Shown in pieces: positions 7,199 through 15,716 of a DNA stretch of 64,000 nt (its first letter is position 1; every line of letters begins with the position of its first letter). The notes beneath the pieces are model-generated. The model was not told where the DNA came from. It worked only from the letters and a program-made list of their open reading frames with translations, and made no database searches. This DNA comes from JAQVIJ01 sp041287365 (GTDB taxonomy: Bacteria; Desulfobacterota; Dissulfuribacteria; Dissulfuribacterales; DYLC01). The stretch lies in contig JBEULL010000019.1 in NCBI GenBank assembly GCA_041287365.1, positions 124,001-188,000 of the forward strand, given 5' to 3'. A program made the translations under genes and the position numbers.

Positions 7199-9346
7199 GT
7201 GTTTTTGGAGTTCTTTGCCATAGGCCTGGTCTCACTTTTGGGACAGATAGTCCTGCTTCGAGAGCTAAGTGTGGCCACCTATGGCGTAGAACTCATCTAT
7301 CTTCTGGGCATGGCCTGCTGGCTCATTGGTTCAGGCCTTGGGGCAGGGCTTGGCCGCAAGAGGGGCTGGGTCGGCTATTCCTCCATCTTGTGGCTCTTTT
7401 TGGGCTATTCCATTCTGCTTTCCGTGAATGTGCTCTTTTTAAGGGCATCACGGTGGCTTTTGGGCGGGGTTACCGGTGCCTTTCTGCCCTTTCATCTTCA
7501 GATATTGACTCTCCTGGTTTCAGTTATTCCCCTTGCCTTTTTGATGGGCATGGCCTTTCAAAGGGCCGCAAGATTCTGGATAGCGGAATCAAAGGCAAAA
7601 AACGCCCTGGCTCGCGCCTACGGCTGGGAGTGCATGGGCAGTGTGGTAGCAGGTGGTATTGCCACATTAGCCCCTGCATTTCATATTCCAAACTTGGCCA
7701 TGGGCCTGTTTTGTGCCGCATTTCCTCTGGTTATGTTGCCATTTCGCAAATCAAGGCTCAAAGTGAGAATGCAAGTGGTGACTGCATGTCTTTTAGTGCT
7801 GTTTTTTGCCTTTTTTGTGTTTTTAAAGCCTCTCGACCTGTGGAGTAGTGCCTTTAATCACCCTTTTTTAAAAACGGTCACTGATACTCCCTATGGTCGT
7901 ATAGCCATTACTTCCTTGGAAGGTCAGACCACAGTGTTTGAAAACGATGCAGTGAGCTTTGAGACCGAGAGCACCTTTGCTGAAGAATTGGTGCATACAG
8001 CAGCACTACAGCATACCTCGCCTCAGTGCGTGCTGTTGTTGGGCGGCGGATTAGAAGGCCTGGTAGAGGAGGTCTTAAAATATTCCAGCGTGTCGTCAGT
8101 GGATTACGTGGAGTTAAATCAGGGACTGATCGCAGTTACACTTCCTTTTTTGACAGAAGACCGTAAAAATGCCCTCAAAAATGCCAAAGTGCAAGTCATA
8201 AACGAGGATCCAAGGCGTTTTTTAAGTCAAACCTCTCAAAAATATGACTTAATTCTGGTGGCCATGCCGGAGCCGTCTTCCGGCCAGGCCAATCGCTTTT
8301 ATACTCGTGAGTTTTTTGAGCTATGTAGAGCAAGGCTTGGCACCAATGGTGTGTTGGGATTTAGGCTCAGTGCATCGGAAAATTTTTGGTCTCAGCACCT
8401 CATAGCTCGCAATCGAGCCATCGTTAGTGCATTAAGCCAGGTGTTTGCTCATGTATTGGTGCTTCCAGGTTCTATAAATTTGGTAATCGCAGGAAATGAG
8501 CTGACCACTAATACAGATATACTTGCTCGACGCTATGAGGCCTTGGGCATTGCCAATCGCCTGGTGATTCCTCAGTATCTGGAGTATTTGTTAAGGGGCG
8601 ACAGGTTTCAGGAGGTGGCAGGCCACATGTCAGCCCAAAATGGCACAGACCTCATCAATACGGACAAGCGGCCCGTCTGTTATTCCTTGACCATAACACT
8701 GTGGCTTTCCAAGTTTTTTCCGTCCATTTTGGCGGCTGAACGGCCGTTGGACTTAAATGGTCCTGCATCTTTCACAGGGTTTTTGTGGAGCATATTGCTC
8801 GTCATTTGCCTGCTCTTTTTTTTCATGAGGCGCACAGACGTCCTTTTAAAGACAGGTGTCATGGCTTGGGCGGCATTTTGGAGTGCGGTAATGGAGACCC
8901 TGTTGCTGCTACAGTATCAGGTTTCAAGCGGTGCCCTCTATGGAGAACTGGGGCTGTTGCTCATGGTCTTCATGATAGGCATGTCTTTGGGCGCTATGGT
9001 GTTTGAGGCCATTTCGGCTGCTCGATTTGTGGGTATTGTCTTGGTACTATGCATGGCGTCTGTAAGTATTTTTGTAGCTCTTGGCATACAACATGGAGTT
9101 TTGCACGGTTTTCACTGGATCGGTCTTGGCATGTGGCTTTGTGGTTTTTTATTGGCCGGCACCTTTTCATATTTGAGTCATGACCGCAGTCAAGAAAGAC
9201 TGGTTTCGCCGCTCTATGCGGCAGACTTAGTGGGAGGGGCTGTTGGCACACTGTGCGCTGCCTTGTATGCCGTGCCATTTTGGGGATTGCCTCAGACGGC
9301 CTTGAGCATAGGAATCTGGAGTTTTGGAGTGGTATTTGGAATGTAA
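7199..9346 (+). CDS. Polytopic membrane protein with spermidine-synthase-like (PABS) domain
   Basis: A 715-residue protein starting at GTG 7199, directly after the previous stop. The first ~200 residues are strongly hydrophobic with about six or seven membrane spans. The middle part, residues about 215-470, looks like a Rossmann-fold polyamine-synthase domain with LLLGGGLEGLVEEV and VDYVELNQ. The C-terminal third is again several membrane spans. Such fusions are often annotated as spermidine synthase, but activity is not established. The tight junction places it in one operon with the radical SAM and Memo-AMMECR1 genes. Confidence 0.85.
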   Translation: MFLEFFAIGLVSLLGQIVLLRELSVATYGVELIYLLGMACWLIGSGLGAGLGRKRGWVGYSSILWLFLGYSILLSVNVLFLRASRWLLGGVTGAFLPFHLQILTLLVSVIPLAFLMGMAFQRAARFWIAESKAKNALARAYGWECMGSVVAGGIATLAPAFHIPNLAMGLFCAAFPLVMLPFRKSRLKVRMQVVTACLLVLFFAFFVFLKPLDLWSSAFNHPFLKTVTDTPYGRIAITSLEGQTTVFENDAVSFETESTFAEELVHTAALQHTSPQCVLLLGGGLEGLVEEVLKYSSVSSVDYVELNQGLIAVTLPFLTEDRKNALKNAKVQVINEDPRRFLSQTSQKYDLILVAMPEPSSGQANRFYTREFFELCRARLGTNGVLGFRLSASENFWSQHLIARNRAIVSALSQVFAHVLVLPGSINLVIAGNELTTNTDILARRYEALGIANRLVIPQYLEYLLRGDRFQEVAGHMSAQNGTDLINTDKRPVCYSLTITLWLSKFFPSILAAERPLDLNGPASFTGFLWSILLVICLLFFFMRRTDVLLKTGVMAWAAFWSAVMETLLLLQYQVSSGALYGELGLLLMVFMIGMSLGAMVFEAISAARFVGIVLVLCMASVSIFVALGIQHGVLHGFHWIGLGMWLCGFLLAGTFSYLSHDRSQERLVSPLYAADLVGGAVGTLCAALYAVPFWGLPQTALSIGIWSFGVVFGM

Positions 9347-9424
9347 TCACATAATTGATTAAAGTTCCTCATAACTCGCAAAAGATTTTCCATCGGCATA
9401 CAAACCTTTTTTATCTCATCATAG

Positions 9425-9592
9425 CTTTTAAGCCACGACTATGCCGCCAAGTATCGAGACGGTAAGATTAAGGTGGTTCGAAAGAGGAAAGATATGGCTG
9501 TCTTTGCTGAACGGCTTGCCGAACGCCTGAAAAGATATCAGAAGATGGTGAGCAGAAAACATGCTCCAGCGAATAGTCCTGATGTGAGATAG
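9425..9592 (+). other. Short open stretch, possible gene remnant
   Basis: From a stop at 9422 the frame stays open for 55 codons and reads HDYAAKYRDGKIKVVRKRKD, then DMAVFAERLAERLKRYQK, with coding-like codon use. It has no ATG before an internal one, no Shine-Dalgarno, and its end overlaps the 3' end of cbiB on the other strand. It may be the tail of a lost gene. I do not recognise it. Confidence 0.25.
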
Positions 9593-10500
9593 AGGAGTTT
9601 TATCGCCTTATTTATGTGATCTGTAGTAGGAAATGGAGCGGTTTCATTCATATATGGCCGTTTTATAAGTGTGCCATGATAATAGGCAGGGCCGAAGAGC
9701 CGAATGCCGAGGCTGTGGGCAAAGGCCGCTTCACTTATACCGGAATTTGGGCTTGAATGTTTGCCGGCATCATTTTTTATACCTGTTAATACCTGAAATG
9801 GGTTCTGGCGGCAGAGAAGCATGGAGGATAGAGCGATAAAGATGGCGGCAAGTCGTGCTGGAATATAGTTGGCGATGTCATCCAGCCGGGCTGCAACAGT
9901 CCCAAATTCCATGTATCTTTCGTTTTTGTAACCGATCATGGAATCCATGGTGCTTATTGCTTTGAAACCCACAGCAGCCACAGGTCCTCCAAGGATTGCA
10001 TAGAAAAAGGGCGATATGACGCCGTCCACCAGATTTTCTGCACAGGATTCGATGGCAGCCATCACAACACCCCTTTCATCGAGCCTTGTTACATCCCTGC
10101 CCACTATGCGCGAAAGCCGCCGCCTTCCTGCCTCAAGCCCCTGTTCTTCCAGGGCGGTTTCCACCGCCATTACCTCTTCTGCAAGACAGCGAATGGAAAT
10201 GGCTTGATAGATAATAAATGTGCTCAACAGCCAGTATGCTGGTTTGAAGAGATGCTTGCAGAAGAAAAGTAGCGCCCATGTGGTAGCGCATGAGACCAAG
10301 ATGATGGTGAGCGCAAAAAGTCCGCCCTGAATGCGTGTGGAGAGGGCAAGCCTGCGAAATGCGGGTTCCCATTTCTCGATAAGAAGCCCTGTATATCGTA
10401 CCAGGTGGGGCATTCGTTCTGGATCGCCCACCAACAAATCCATGGTGATGGCGCAAAGGATCAGCCAGCTGTTTCCATTTTCCAGAAAAAATGGCTTCAT
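9538..10500 (-). CDS. cbiB: Adenosylcobinamide-phosphate synthase CbiB/CobD
   Basis: Integral membrane enzyme that attaches aminopropanol phosphate to adenosylcobyric acid in cobalamin synthesis. Family features are the early LLVGDPERMPHLVR motif, the ESCAENLVDGVISPFFYA block near residues 155-175, and GFKAISTMDSMIGYKNERY followed by ARLDDIANYIPAR. Several membrane spans are present. I start at ATG 10500, which overlaps the cbiP stop as ATGA; a GTG two codons earlier is the alternative. It is co-transcribed with cbiP. Confidence 0.95.
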   Translation of the reverse strand: MKPFFLENGNSWLILCAITMDLLVGDPERMPHLVRYTGLLIEKWEPAFRRLALSTRIQGGLFALTIILVSCATTWALLFFCKHLFKPAYWLLSTFIIYQAISIRCLAEEVMAVETALEEQGLEAGRRRLSRIVGRDVTRLDERGVVMAAIESCAENLVDGVISPFFYAILGGPVAAVGFKAISTMDSMIGYKNERYMEFGTVAARLDDIANYIPARLAAIFIALSSMLLCRQNPFQVLTGIKNDAGKHSSPNSGISEAAFAHSLGIRLFGPAYYHGTLIKRPYMNETAPFPTTDHINKAIKLLYLTSGLFAGACFLLTIF

Positions 10501-12008
10501 GGGCACGATTTCTCTGAATGAATTCCGTTATTCAGGACAGCCATGAGTGAGTCCATATCCACATTTGTTATCATCCATTCTGCAAGCTTATTCAAATTCT
10601 GGGCCTTGAAGGCCCTGTAAAACACAGTTTCTTGCCTTTCTGGAAGCCCTTTTTGCCTGCGAAGCAGGTTCAGAAATGCCAGCCTGACCCTATCGTTTTC
10701 AAAGATGCCATGCAGATATGTGCCCAAGACAAGGCCGTCATTCATCATGGCGCCAAACTCTGCGCCTTTGAGGAGGCTGATGGGTTGCAATAGGCCTTTA
10801 GCCACGGTTTTACCCATGTGTATTTCATAGCCATGGGCATCACAATCGAGGCCAAGGGCTGGTAGATTCAGGGGAATTGCTGTCTGTTCCAGCCATTTTT
10901 CTGCGGTCATGGTGGTTTCAACGGGTAAGAGTCCGATGCCATGGGTGCTCCCTGCAGGGCCTTCCACGCCGTTTGGGTCATGAACTGCCATTCCAAGCAT
11001 CTGATAGCCTCCGCATATGCCCCAGATGGGTTTCCCTGCGGTATTAGCGGTATAAATCGCATCTATCAGTCCATTTTTGTGGAGGAACTCCAGGTCGGCA
11101 CGGGTGTTTTTTGTCCCTGGAATCAGAATGCAGTCGCTTGTTCTAAGGATGTCAGGATCGTTGGTGAATATCACGGAAACATCCGTTTCTACATCGAATG
11201 GAGTGAAATCCGTGAAATTACTGATACGCGGCAGCTTCAATATCGCTATCTGTATCGATGCCCTTGGCTTTGTTCTGGCGCTCTGGTGCAGATGGACTCC
11301 ATCTTCCTGATCTACGGTTATGTCATTAAACCATGGAAGCACACCCATGCAGGGCAGTGAAAAGATTCGAGAGAACTGGTCGATTCCAGGTTGTAGAAGG
11401 CCTTTGTCGCCCCTGAATTTGTTGATGATGTAGCCTTGGAGCAAGGGTTTGTAGTGGTCTTGCACCAGGTCATAGGTGCCCTTGAGCCAGGCAAAGATGC
11501 CGCCCCTGTCGATATCACCCACAAGGATCACTGGTGCTTTGGCATATTCCGCCATCTTCATGTTCACGAGGTCCCGATGCTGCAGATTGATTTCAGCGGG
11601 GCTTCCTGCGCCTTCGATGACAATGGCATCGAATTCCTTTGCGAGGGAATCGTATGCGGAGCGGGTAACCTCCAGAAATTCATGGTGGTTGGCATAATAT
11701 TCCTTTCCTGATAGGGTCCCTACGGGCTTTCCCATGACTATGATCTGGGAACGCATATCCCCTGTGGGTTTCATTAGGATGGGGTTCATGCGCACATCCG
11801 GCTGAAGGCCGCATGCCTCGGCCTGATACACCTGGGCCCTGCCCATTTCCCTGCCGTCTGCTGTGACAAAGGAGTTGAGGGCCATGTTTTGTGCCTTAAA
11901 CGGGGCGACACGTATGCCTTGTTGATGTAGAATGCGGCAGAATGCGGCGGTAAGCAGGCTTTTACCTACCCCTGAGCCTGTTCCCTGAAACATGATTGCC
12001 TTTGTCAT
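10497..12008 (-). CDS. cbiP: Cobyric acid synthase CbiP/CobQ
   Basis: Glutamine-dependent amidation of adenosylcobyrinic acid a,c-diamide. The N-terminal dethiobiotin-synthetase-like domain has the P-loop variant GTGSGVGKS near residues 10-18. The C-terminal class I glutamine amidotransferase domain has the catalytic Cys in GICGGYQMLG and the His in GTYLHGIFE. The frame is open 57 codons further upstream, but family alignment (MTKAIMFQGTGSG) puts the start at ATG 12008. No convincing Shine-Dalgarno precedes it. The upstream extension would run into the divergent rpsU gene, which argues against it. Confidence 0.93.
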   Translation of the reverse strand: MTKAIMFQGTGSGVGKSLLTAAFCRILHQQGIRVAPFKAQNMALNSFVTADGREMGRAQVYQAEACGLQPDVRMNPILMKPTGDMRSQIIVMGKPVGTLSGKEYYANHHEFLEVTRSAYDSLAKEFDAIVIEGAGSPAEINLQHRDLVNMKMAEYAKAPVILVGDIDRGGIFAWLKGTYDLVQDHYKPLLQGYIINKFRGDKGLLQPGIDQFSRIFSLPCMGVLPWFNDITVDQEDGVHLHQSARTKPRASIQIAILKLPRISNFTDFTPFDVETDVSVIFTNDPDILRTSDCILIPGTKNTRADLEFLHKNGLIDAIYTANTAGKPIWGICGGYQMLGMAVHDPNGVEGPAGSTHGIGLLPVETTMTAEKWLEQTAIPLNLPALGLDCDAHGYEIHMGKTVAKGLLQPISLLKGAEFGAMMNDGLVLGTYLHGIFENDRVRLAFLNLLRRQKGLPERQETVFYRAFKAQNLNKLAEWMITNVDMDSLMAVLNNGIHSEKSCP

Positions 12009-12047
12009 AAATATATTGAATGCCTTTTGGATAAAATTTATTGCGTG

Positions 12048-12076
12048 TTGCATAAGGTCGCAAAGAGTAGTATAAA
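12048..12076 (+). promoter_or_regulatory. rpsU: Promoter of rpsU
   Basis: TTGCAT (12048-12053), a 17-base spacer and TATAAA (12071-12076). The transcript would begin near 12083 and have a leader of about 62 bases. That leader contains the small hairpin GGCAT-GATTTT-ATGCC (about 12097-12112). Confidence 0.5.
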
Positions 12077-12144
12077 TAACCTCTGTTTTTGTTGGCGGCA
12101 TGATTTTATGCCACTTGATTCTAAAAAGAAAGGGGTGATTTCCC

Positions 12145-12345
12145 TTGTCCATTATAGTGGATGTGCAGGATGACAACATAGAAAAGGCATTGAAAGTGCT
12201 GAAGAAAAAGATGCAGATCGATGGACTTCAGCGCGAGATCAAGAATCGCCGTTTCTATGAGAAACCCAGCGAGAAAAAGCGTCGCAAGATGCAGGATGCC
12301 GAGCGCAGAAGGCGCAAGGTCAAAAGGAAGCGTTACGAAGTTTAG
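12145..12345 (+). CDS. rpsU: 30S ribosomal protein S21
   Basis: A 66-residue basic protein of the small subunit that aids initiation. The start is the TTG at 12145, preceded by AAAGGGGTG at good spacing; there is no in-frame ATG at the expected N-terminus. The sequence IEKALKVLKKKMQIDGLQREI matches the S21 core, followed by a very basic tail with RRFYEKPSEKKRRK and RRRRKVKRKRYEV. It is divergent from cbiP and followed by the initiator tRNA. Confidence 0.93.
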   Translation: MSIIVDVQDDNIEKALKVLKKKMQIDGLQREIKNRRFYEKPSEKKRRKMQDAERRRRKVKRKRYEV

Positions 12346-12358
12346 GATGTAAGCGGCC

Positions 12359-12389
12359 TTGACATTTAAGTTAGAAGTATTATTATAAT
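12359..12389 (+). promoter_or_regulatory. Promoter of initiator tRNA
   Basis: A consensus TTGACA (12359-12364) is followed by an AT-rich -10 region. Choices are TATTAT at 16-base spacing (12381-12386) or TATAAT at 19 bases (12384-12389). Transcription would start about 10 bases before the tRNA 5' end. Confidence 0.6.
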
Positions 12390-12404
12390 TTTTATAATTT
12401 CAGG

Positions 12405-12481
<77 letters not shown>

Positions 12482-12510
12482 ATAAAATCAAGCAAAAAAG
12501 TCAAGAAGTT

Positions 12511-12538
12511 AGCCCCTCTTTTGGAGGGGCTTTTTTTT
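12511..12538 (+). terminator. Rho-independent terminator after tRNA-fMet
   Basis: AGCCCCTC (12511-12518) pairs perfectly with GAGGGGCT (12524-12531) across a five-base loop. It is followed by an eight-T tract (12531-12538). Confidence 0.92.
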
Positions 12539-12540
12539 AG

Positions 12541-12815
12541 ATGTCACATCAAAACGATCATCACTTTTTCATATCCTCTTTCTTTTTTTTTTATCATATG
12601 GCGTCTTAAAAAATAGCCTGTGGCGTTACTGAATTATTGTTTGACACGAACATGTTATAAAAGCAGTAACTATTTGATAAAAATTTTTTTGAGAGAAAAA
12701 TTCGAGTTCGATAGAGTACCAGTAAGTGGTATGAATGCAACGGATAGATTTACATCGGGAGGTATTGAAGATGCGGTTTTATGAGAGTTGTCTCGGTTGA
12801 GTAGTGGGAGATGTG
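12541..12815. other. Gap between the tRNA-fMet terminator and hemA
   Basis: A 275-bp AT-rich stretch. A TTGACA (12641-12646) is followed at poor spacing by TTATAAA, and short open frames of 9-17 codons occur. None has support. I see no RNA gene, repeat or convincing promoter here. Confidence 0.5.
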
Positions 12816-14108
12816 TTATTTCGTCCCGTTTACTCCAAAAAGCCGAGAAGCGGCATCCATCAGGACTAATGCCTGTTCTTCCCCTTCGCTGTGACTTTTT
12901 CTCAGGGAAATGATGGGGTCGTGCAGTATCTTTTGCACCAGAGAGCGGGTAAGGGTGTCTATGGCCTTGAGTTGTTCTGGTGTAAGGCCTTTTAAGACTG
13001 ATTGAGAGCGGGCAAGCTCTTTGAGCCTGGTCTCTTCGGCCTTTTTTTGAATGTTCTGAATTAGAGGCACAATGTCCAGACACTTGAGCCAGGAGACGAA
13101 CTTGATGACCTCCTCCTCCACTATGCGTTCCGCCTTCAACGCCTCCTTTTCACGTTCCGCCTTGTTGGTCTCCACGATGCCGCTCAGGTCGTCTATGTCG
13201 TAGAGATAGACGTTTTCAATGTCGTTTACATAGGGTTCGATGTCGCGAGGCACGGCTATGTCGATGAGGAACAACAGATTGTGTTTACGGGGACGCATGG
13301 CTTTTTTGACCTGTTCTGCGGTGATCACATAGCCCGGAGCGCCTGTGGAGCTGATGACTATATCCACCTCGTTAAGGGCATCGGTGATCTCGTCTAATGA
13401 TATGGCCTTGCCATGCAGTTTCTCTGCCAGTTCCACGGCCCGAGAGAGGGTGCGGTTTGCAACGATCAATTTGCTCACGCCGTTTGTCATCAGGTGTTGG
13501 GCAGCAAGTTCGGCCATCTCTCCTGCGCCTATGAGCATGGCCCGTTTGCCCTTGAGTTCCCCGAATATCTTTTTGGCCAGTTCCACGGCCGCATAGCTGA
13601 TGGATACGGCGTTGCTGGCGATACGTGTCTCTGTGCGTATGGTCTTGGCCACAGAAAATGCCTTGTGCATCAGACGATTCAGAATGGTGCCGGTGGTTCT
13701 GGCTTCGTCGGCCTTTTTGTATGCGTCTTTCAACTGCCCCAATATCTGAGGCTCCCCCACCACCATAGAATCCAGGCTCGAGGCCACTCTGAACAGGTGT
13801 CGAATGGCGTCACCCCCCTTGTGTTCATATAGGTTTGATGCATCTTTCAGAGAAAGGCCGCTTTTTTCAAGCCAGTGCAGTTTTATTTTCGACAGGGCAT
13901 TCTCTGCGGAGGATGCCACCGAGATGACTTCAACACGATTGCAAGTGGACAGAAAAACCACTTCATCGCACACATTCAGCGATGAAAAGAACTGAAGGGC
14001 CGGAATGTCGCTGTTCGCCATGGCCAGACGTTCTCGAATCCCTACGCCTGCTGTCTTGTGGTTGACCCCTAAAAGGAGTATCTCGGGCCTATTGGAGTCT
14101 TGTGGCAT
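12816..14108 (-). CDS. hemA: Glutamyl-tRNA reductase
   Basis: First committed step of C5 tetrapyrrole synthesis: reduction of glutamyl-tRNA to glutamate-1-semialdehyde with NADPH. The catalytic Cys56 lies in STCNRVEV. GVNHKTA and the SLDSMVVGEPQILGQ block are present, and the nucleotide-binding segment is LIGAGEMAELAA. Length is 430 residues, normal. It overlaps the end of the ccsA-like gene by 20 bases and is the last gene of a siroheme synthase-ccsA-hemA operon. Confidence 0.97.
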   Translation of the reverse strand: MPQDSNRPEILLLGVNHKTAGVGIRERLAMANSDIPALQFFSSLNVCDEVVFLSTCNRVEVISVASSAENALSKIKLHWLEKSGLSLKDASNLYEHKGGDAIRHLFRVASSLDSMVVGEPQILGQLKDAYKKADEARTTGTILNRLMHKAFSVAKTIRTETRIASNAVSISYAAVELAKKIFGELKGKRAMLIGAGEMAELAAQHLMTNGVSKLIVANRTLSRAVELAEKLHGKAISLDEITDALNEVDIVISSTGAPGYVITAEQVKKAMRPRKHNLLFLIDIAVPRDIEPYVNDIENVYLYDIDDLSGIVETNKAEREKEALKAERIVEEEVIKFVSWLKCLDIVPLIQNIQKKAEETRLKELARSQSVLKGLTPEQLKAIDTLTRSLVQKILHDPIISLRKSHSEGEEQALVLMDAASRLFGVNGTK

Positions 14109-14928
14109 AGCTGTGCTCTCCGGGAATCAGGAGATTGACACCCAAAAAGGTGAAGATCAGGACGAAAAAGGCGATAATTGTCATGATTGCTGCCCTGCGT
14201 CCGCGCCAGCCGATGGTGAAACGCTGGTGCAGAATGGCTGCATACAGAAGCCAGGTCACCAGAGACCATGTCTCTTTCGGGTCCCAGCTCCAATAGGCGC
14301 CCCAGGCCTCTTCGGCCCAGATGGAGCCTGTGATGATACCCAGTGTCAGTATAGCGAATCCAAGGGCAAGGGTCCTGCCCAAAATGGCATCTAGACCGTC
14401 CAGGGATGGAAGCCTCTGAAAGATACCACTTAACTTCTTGGCCTTTATCTGCCGTTCCTGCATCAGATACATGACGGCTATCAGGAATGAAATGGTGAAT
14501 ATGGCATAAGACACGATGGAGATGGTGGCGTGAATCGGCAACCAGATACTTTGCAGGGCAGGGGGCAGAGGCACTATCCGTTGCTCTTGTGTCAGGGCCA
14601 CTGCAAGAAGTACGGATGCAAACGGAGTCACGAATGCCCCCAGTGATTTGAGCCTTTTTTTGAGCTGGGCAGAAAGAAAACCCGCAACCATTACAAGGCT
14701 TAGAAAGGATAGGCTTTCATGCATGTGCACTAGAGGTATGTGGCCTGCCTGTGCCCATCTGACTGCTATGGCTATTGTGTGAAACAGCACTCCAGCGCAT
14801 AGAATGCCTGCGGCCGCCCTCTCCATGCGTTTCTTGAGTGTGATGAACTGCACCAGAAAAACGACTGTGGCCAGTGTGTAAAGACAGAGGGTGCCTGTTA
14901 AAAGGAGTTCGTAAAGGGTCTTAATCAT
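14089..14928 (-). CDS. CcsA/HemX-like cytochrome c biogenesis membrane protein
   Basis: A 279-residue polytopic protein with about eight membrane spans. It carries the tryptophan-rich heme-handling motif WGAYWSWDPKETWSL near residues 212-226 and conserved histidines (HMHESL, HATISI, LHQRF). CcsA proteins present heme for covalent attachment to c-type cytochromes. The HemX name comes from copies that sit, as here, next to hemA. It overlaps its upstream neighbour by 8 bases and hemA by 20, indicating tight co-expression of heme supply and heme handling. Confidence 0.9.
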   Translation of the reverse strand: MIKTLYELLLTGTLCLYTLATVVFLVQFITLKKRMERAAAGILCAGVLFHTIAIAVRWAQAGHIPLVHMHESLSFLSLVMVAGFLSAQLKKRLKSLGAFVTPFASVLLAVALTQEQRIVPLPPALQSIWLPIHATISIVSYAIFTISFLIAVMYLMQERQIKAKKLSGIFQRLPSLDGLDAILGRTLALGFAILTLGIITGSIWAEEAWGAYWSWDPKETWSLVTWLLYAAILHQRFTIGWRGRRAAIMTIIAFFVLIFTFLGVNLLIPGEHSYATRLQ

Positions 14929-15595
14929 GGCTTTGTGTGTGTTTTTTTACAATATATACGGCATTATCGCCATAGTTTTTTTTAGTCCAGTCTTCTATGT
15001 CCCGCCATCGGCCGTGCTTGAAATACTCTTCTATGTTCGTATTGTCCAGGTTCGAGAGCAGTTCGTTGCGTCTTTTTTCGTCCTTTTCTGTTGCGATAAT
15101 CCATGCCCTCATCTCATTTAGAAAGACAGCATAGCCCTTTGAATGCCGAGTGACAGTCGGTATGAGTTCTTGTTTCAGGCGTTTCGTCAGCACAGGACTG
15201 CTGCCTGAGGTGGAAACCGCCACTTGTATGGGGCCATGTTCTATGACCGCAGGTGTTATGAAACTGCCCTGGTCCGGTGCGTTGGCCACATTGCAGAAGA
15301 CGCGAATGGAAGCGGCTGATTCCGCAATGACTCTTTGTGTGGATGGGTCGTTGGTGGCGGCAATTACCAGCCAGGCATCCTGCAGGTCTTGAGTCTGAAA
15401 TTCTCGTTCGTGCCAGATTATCCGTCCGATTTCGGCCAGTTCTTGCAGACCTGCGGTGAGTTTCGGACTAACTACATGAATCACCGCATCTTTTTTCAGC
15501 AAGCCGTTTATCTTTCTTTCAGCGACTTTTCCTCCGCCTGCTACAAGCACCTTTTTGCCCGCGAGGGATATGAAGATGGAATAATATTTTTGCAT
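14921..15595 (-). CDS. Precorrin-2 dehydrogenase / sirohydrochlorin ferrochelatase (siroheme synthase N-terminal type)
   Basis: Oxidises precorrin-2 to sirohydrochlorin with NAD and may insert iron to make siroheme. The Rossmann motif is VLVAGGGKVAERKINGLL near residues 16-33. ATNDPSTQRVIAESA and the conserved STSGSSPVLTKRLKQEL segment follow. At 224 residues it matches the stand-alone dehydrogenase rather than full CysG, since the C-terminal methyltransferase is absent. It heads the operon with ccsA and hemA, divergent from galU. Confidence 0.92.
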   Translation of the reverse strand: MQKYYSIFISLAGKKVLVAGGGKVAERKINGLLKKDAVIHVVSPKLTAGLQELAEIGRIIWHEREFQTQDLQDAWLVIAATNDPSTQRVIAESAASIRVFCNVANAPDQGSFITPAVIEHGPIQVAVSTSGSSPVLTKRLKQELIPTVTRHSKGYAVFLNEMRAWIIATEKDEKRRNELLSNLDNTNIEEYFKHGRWRDIEDWTKKNYGDNAVYIVKKHTQSHD

Positions 15596-15716
15596 TTTTT
15601 TACAAAGGATGTAATTTATGAATGCCTTGAGCTGACCTCGAAAAATCGTTTTTTATTCAACGGCAGGTTTTAACACATAAAAAATCATGCGCCAAGCGTA
15701 GAGAAAGGAGAATTAT

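Noticed and set aside
12009..12144. Cobalamin riboswitch upstream of cbiP
   Set aside because: I looked for the conserved B12-box elements on the minus strand and did not find them; the gap also holds the rpsU promoter.
10497..12179. Longer cbiP beginning 57 codons upstream
   Set aside because: The extension lies over the rpsU promoter and start, has no ribosome binding site and is absent from the family.
12541..12815. Promoter with TTGACA and TATAAA, and short peptides
   Set aside because: The spacing between the hexamers is only about 9 bases, and the peptides (9-17 codons) lack support.
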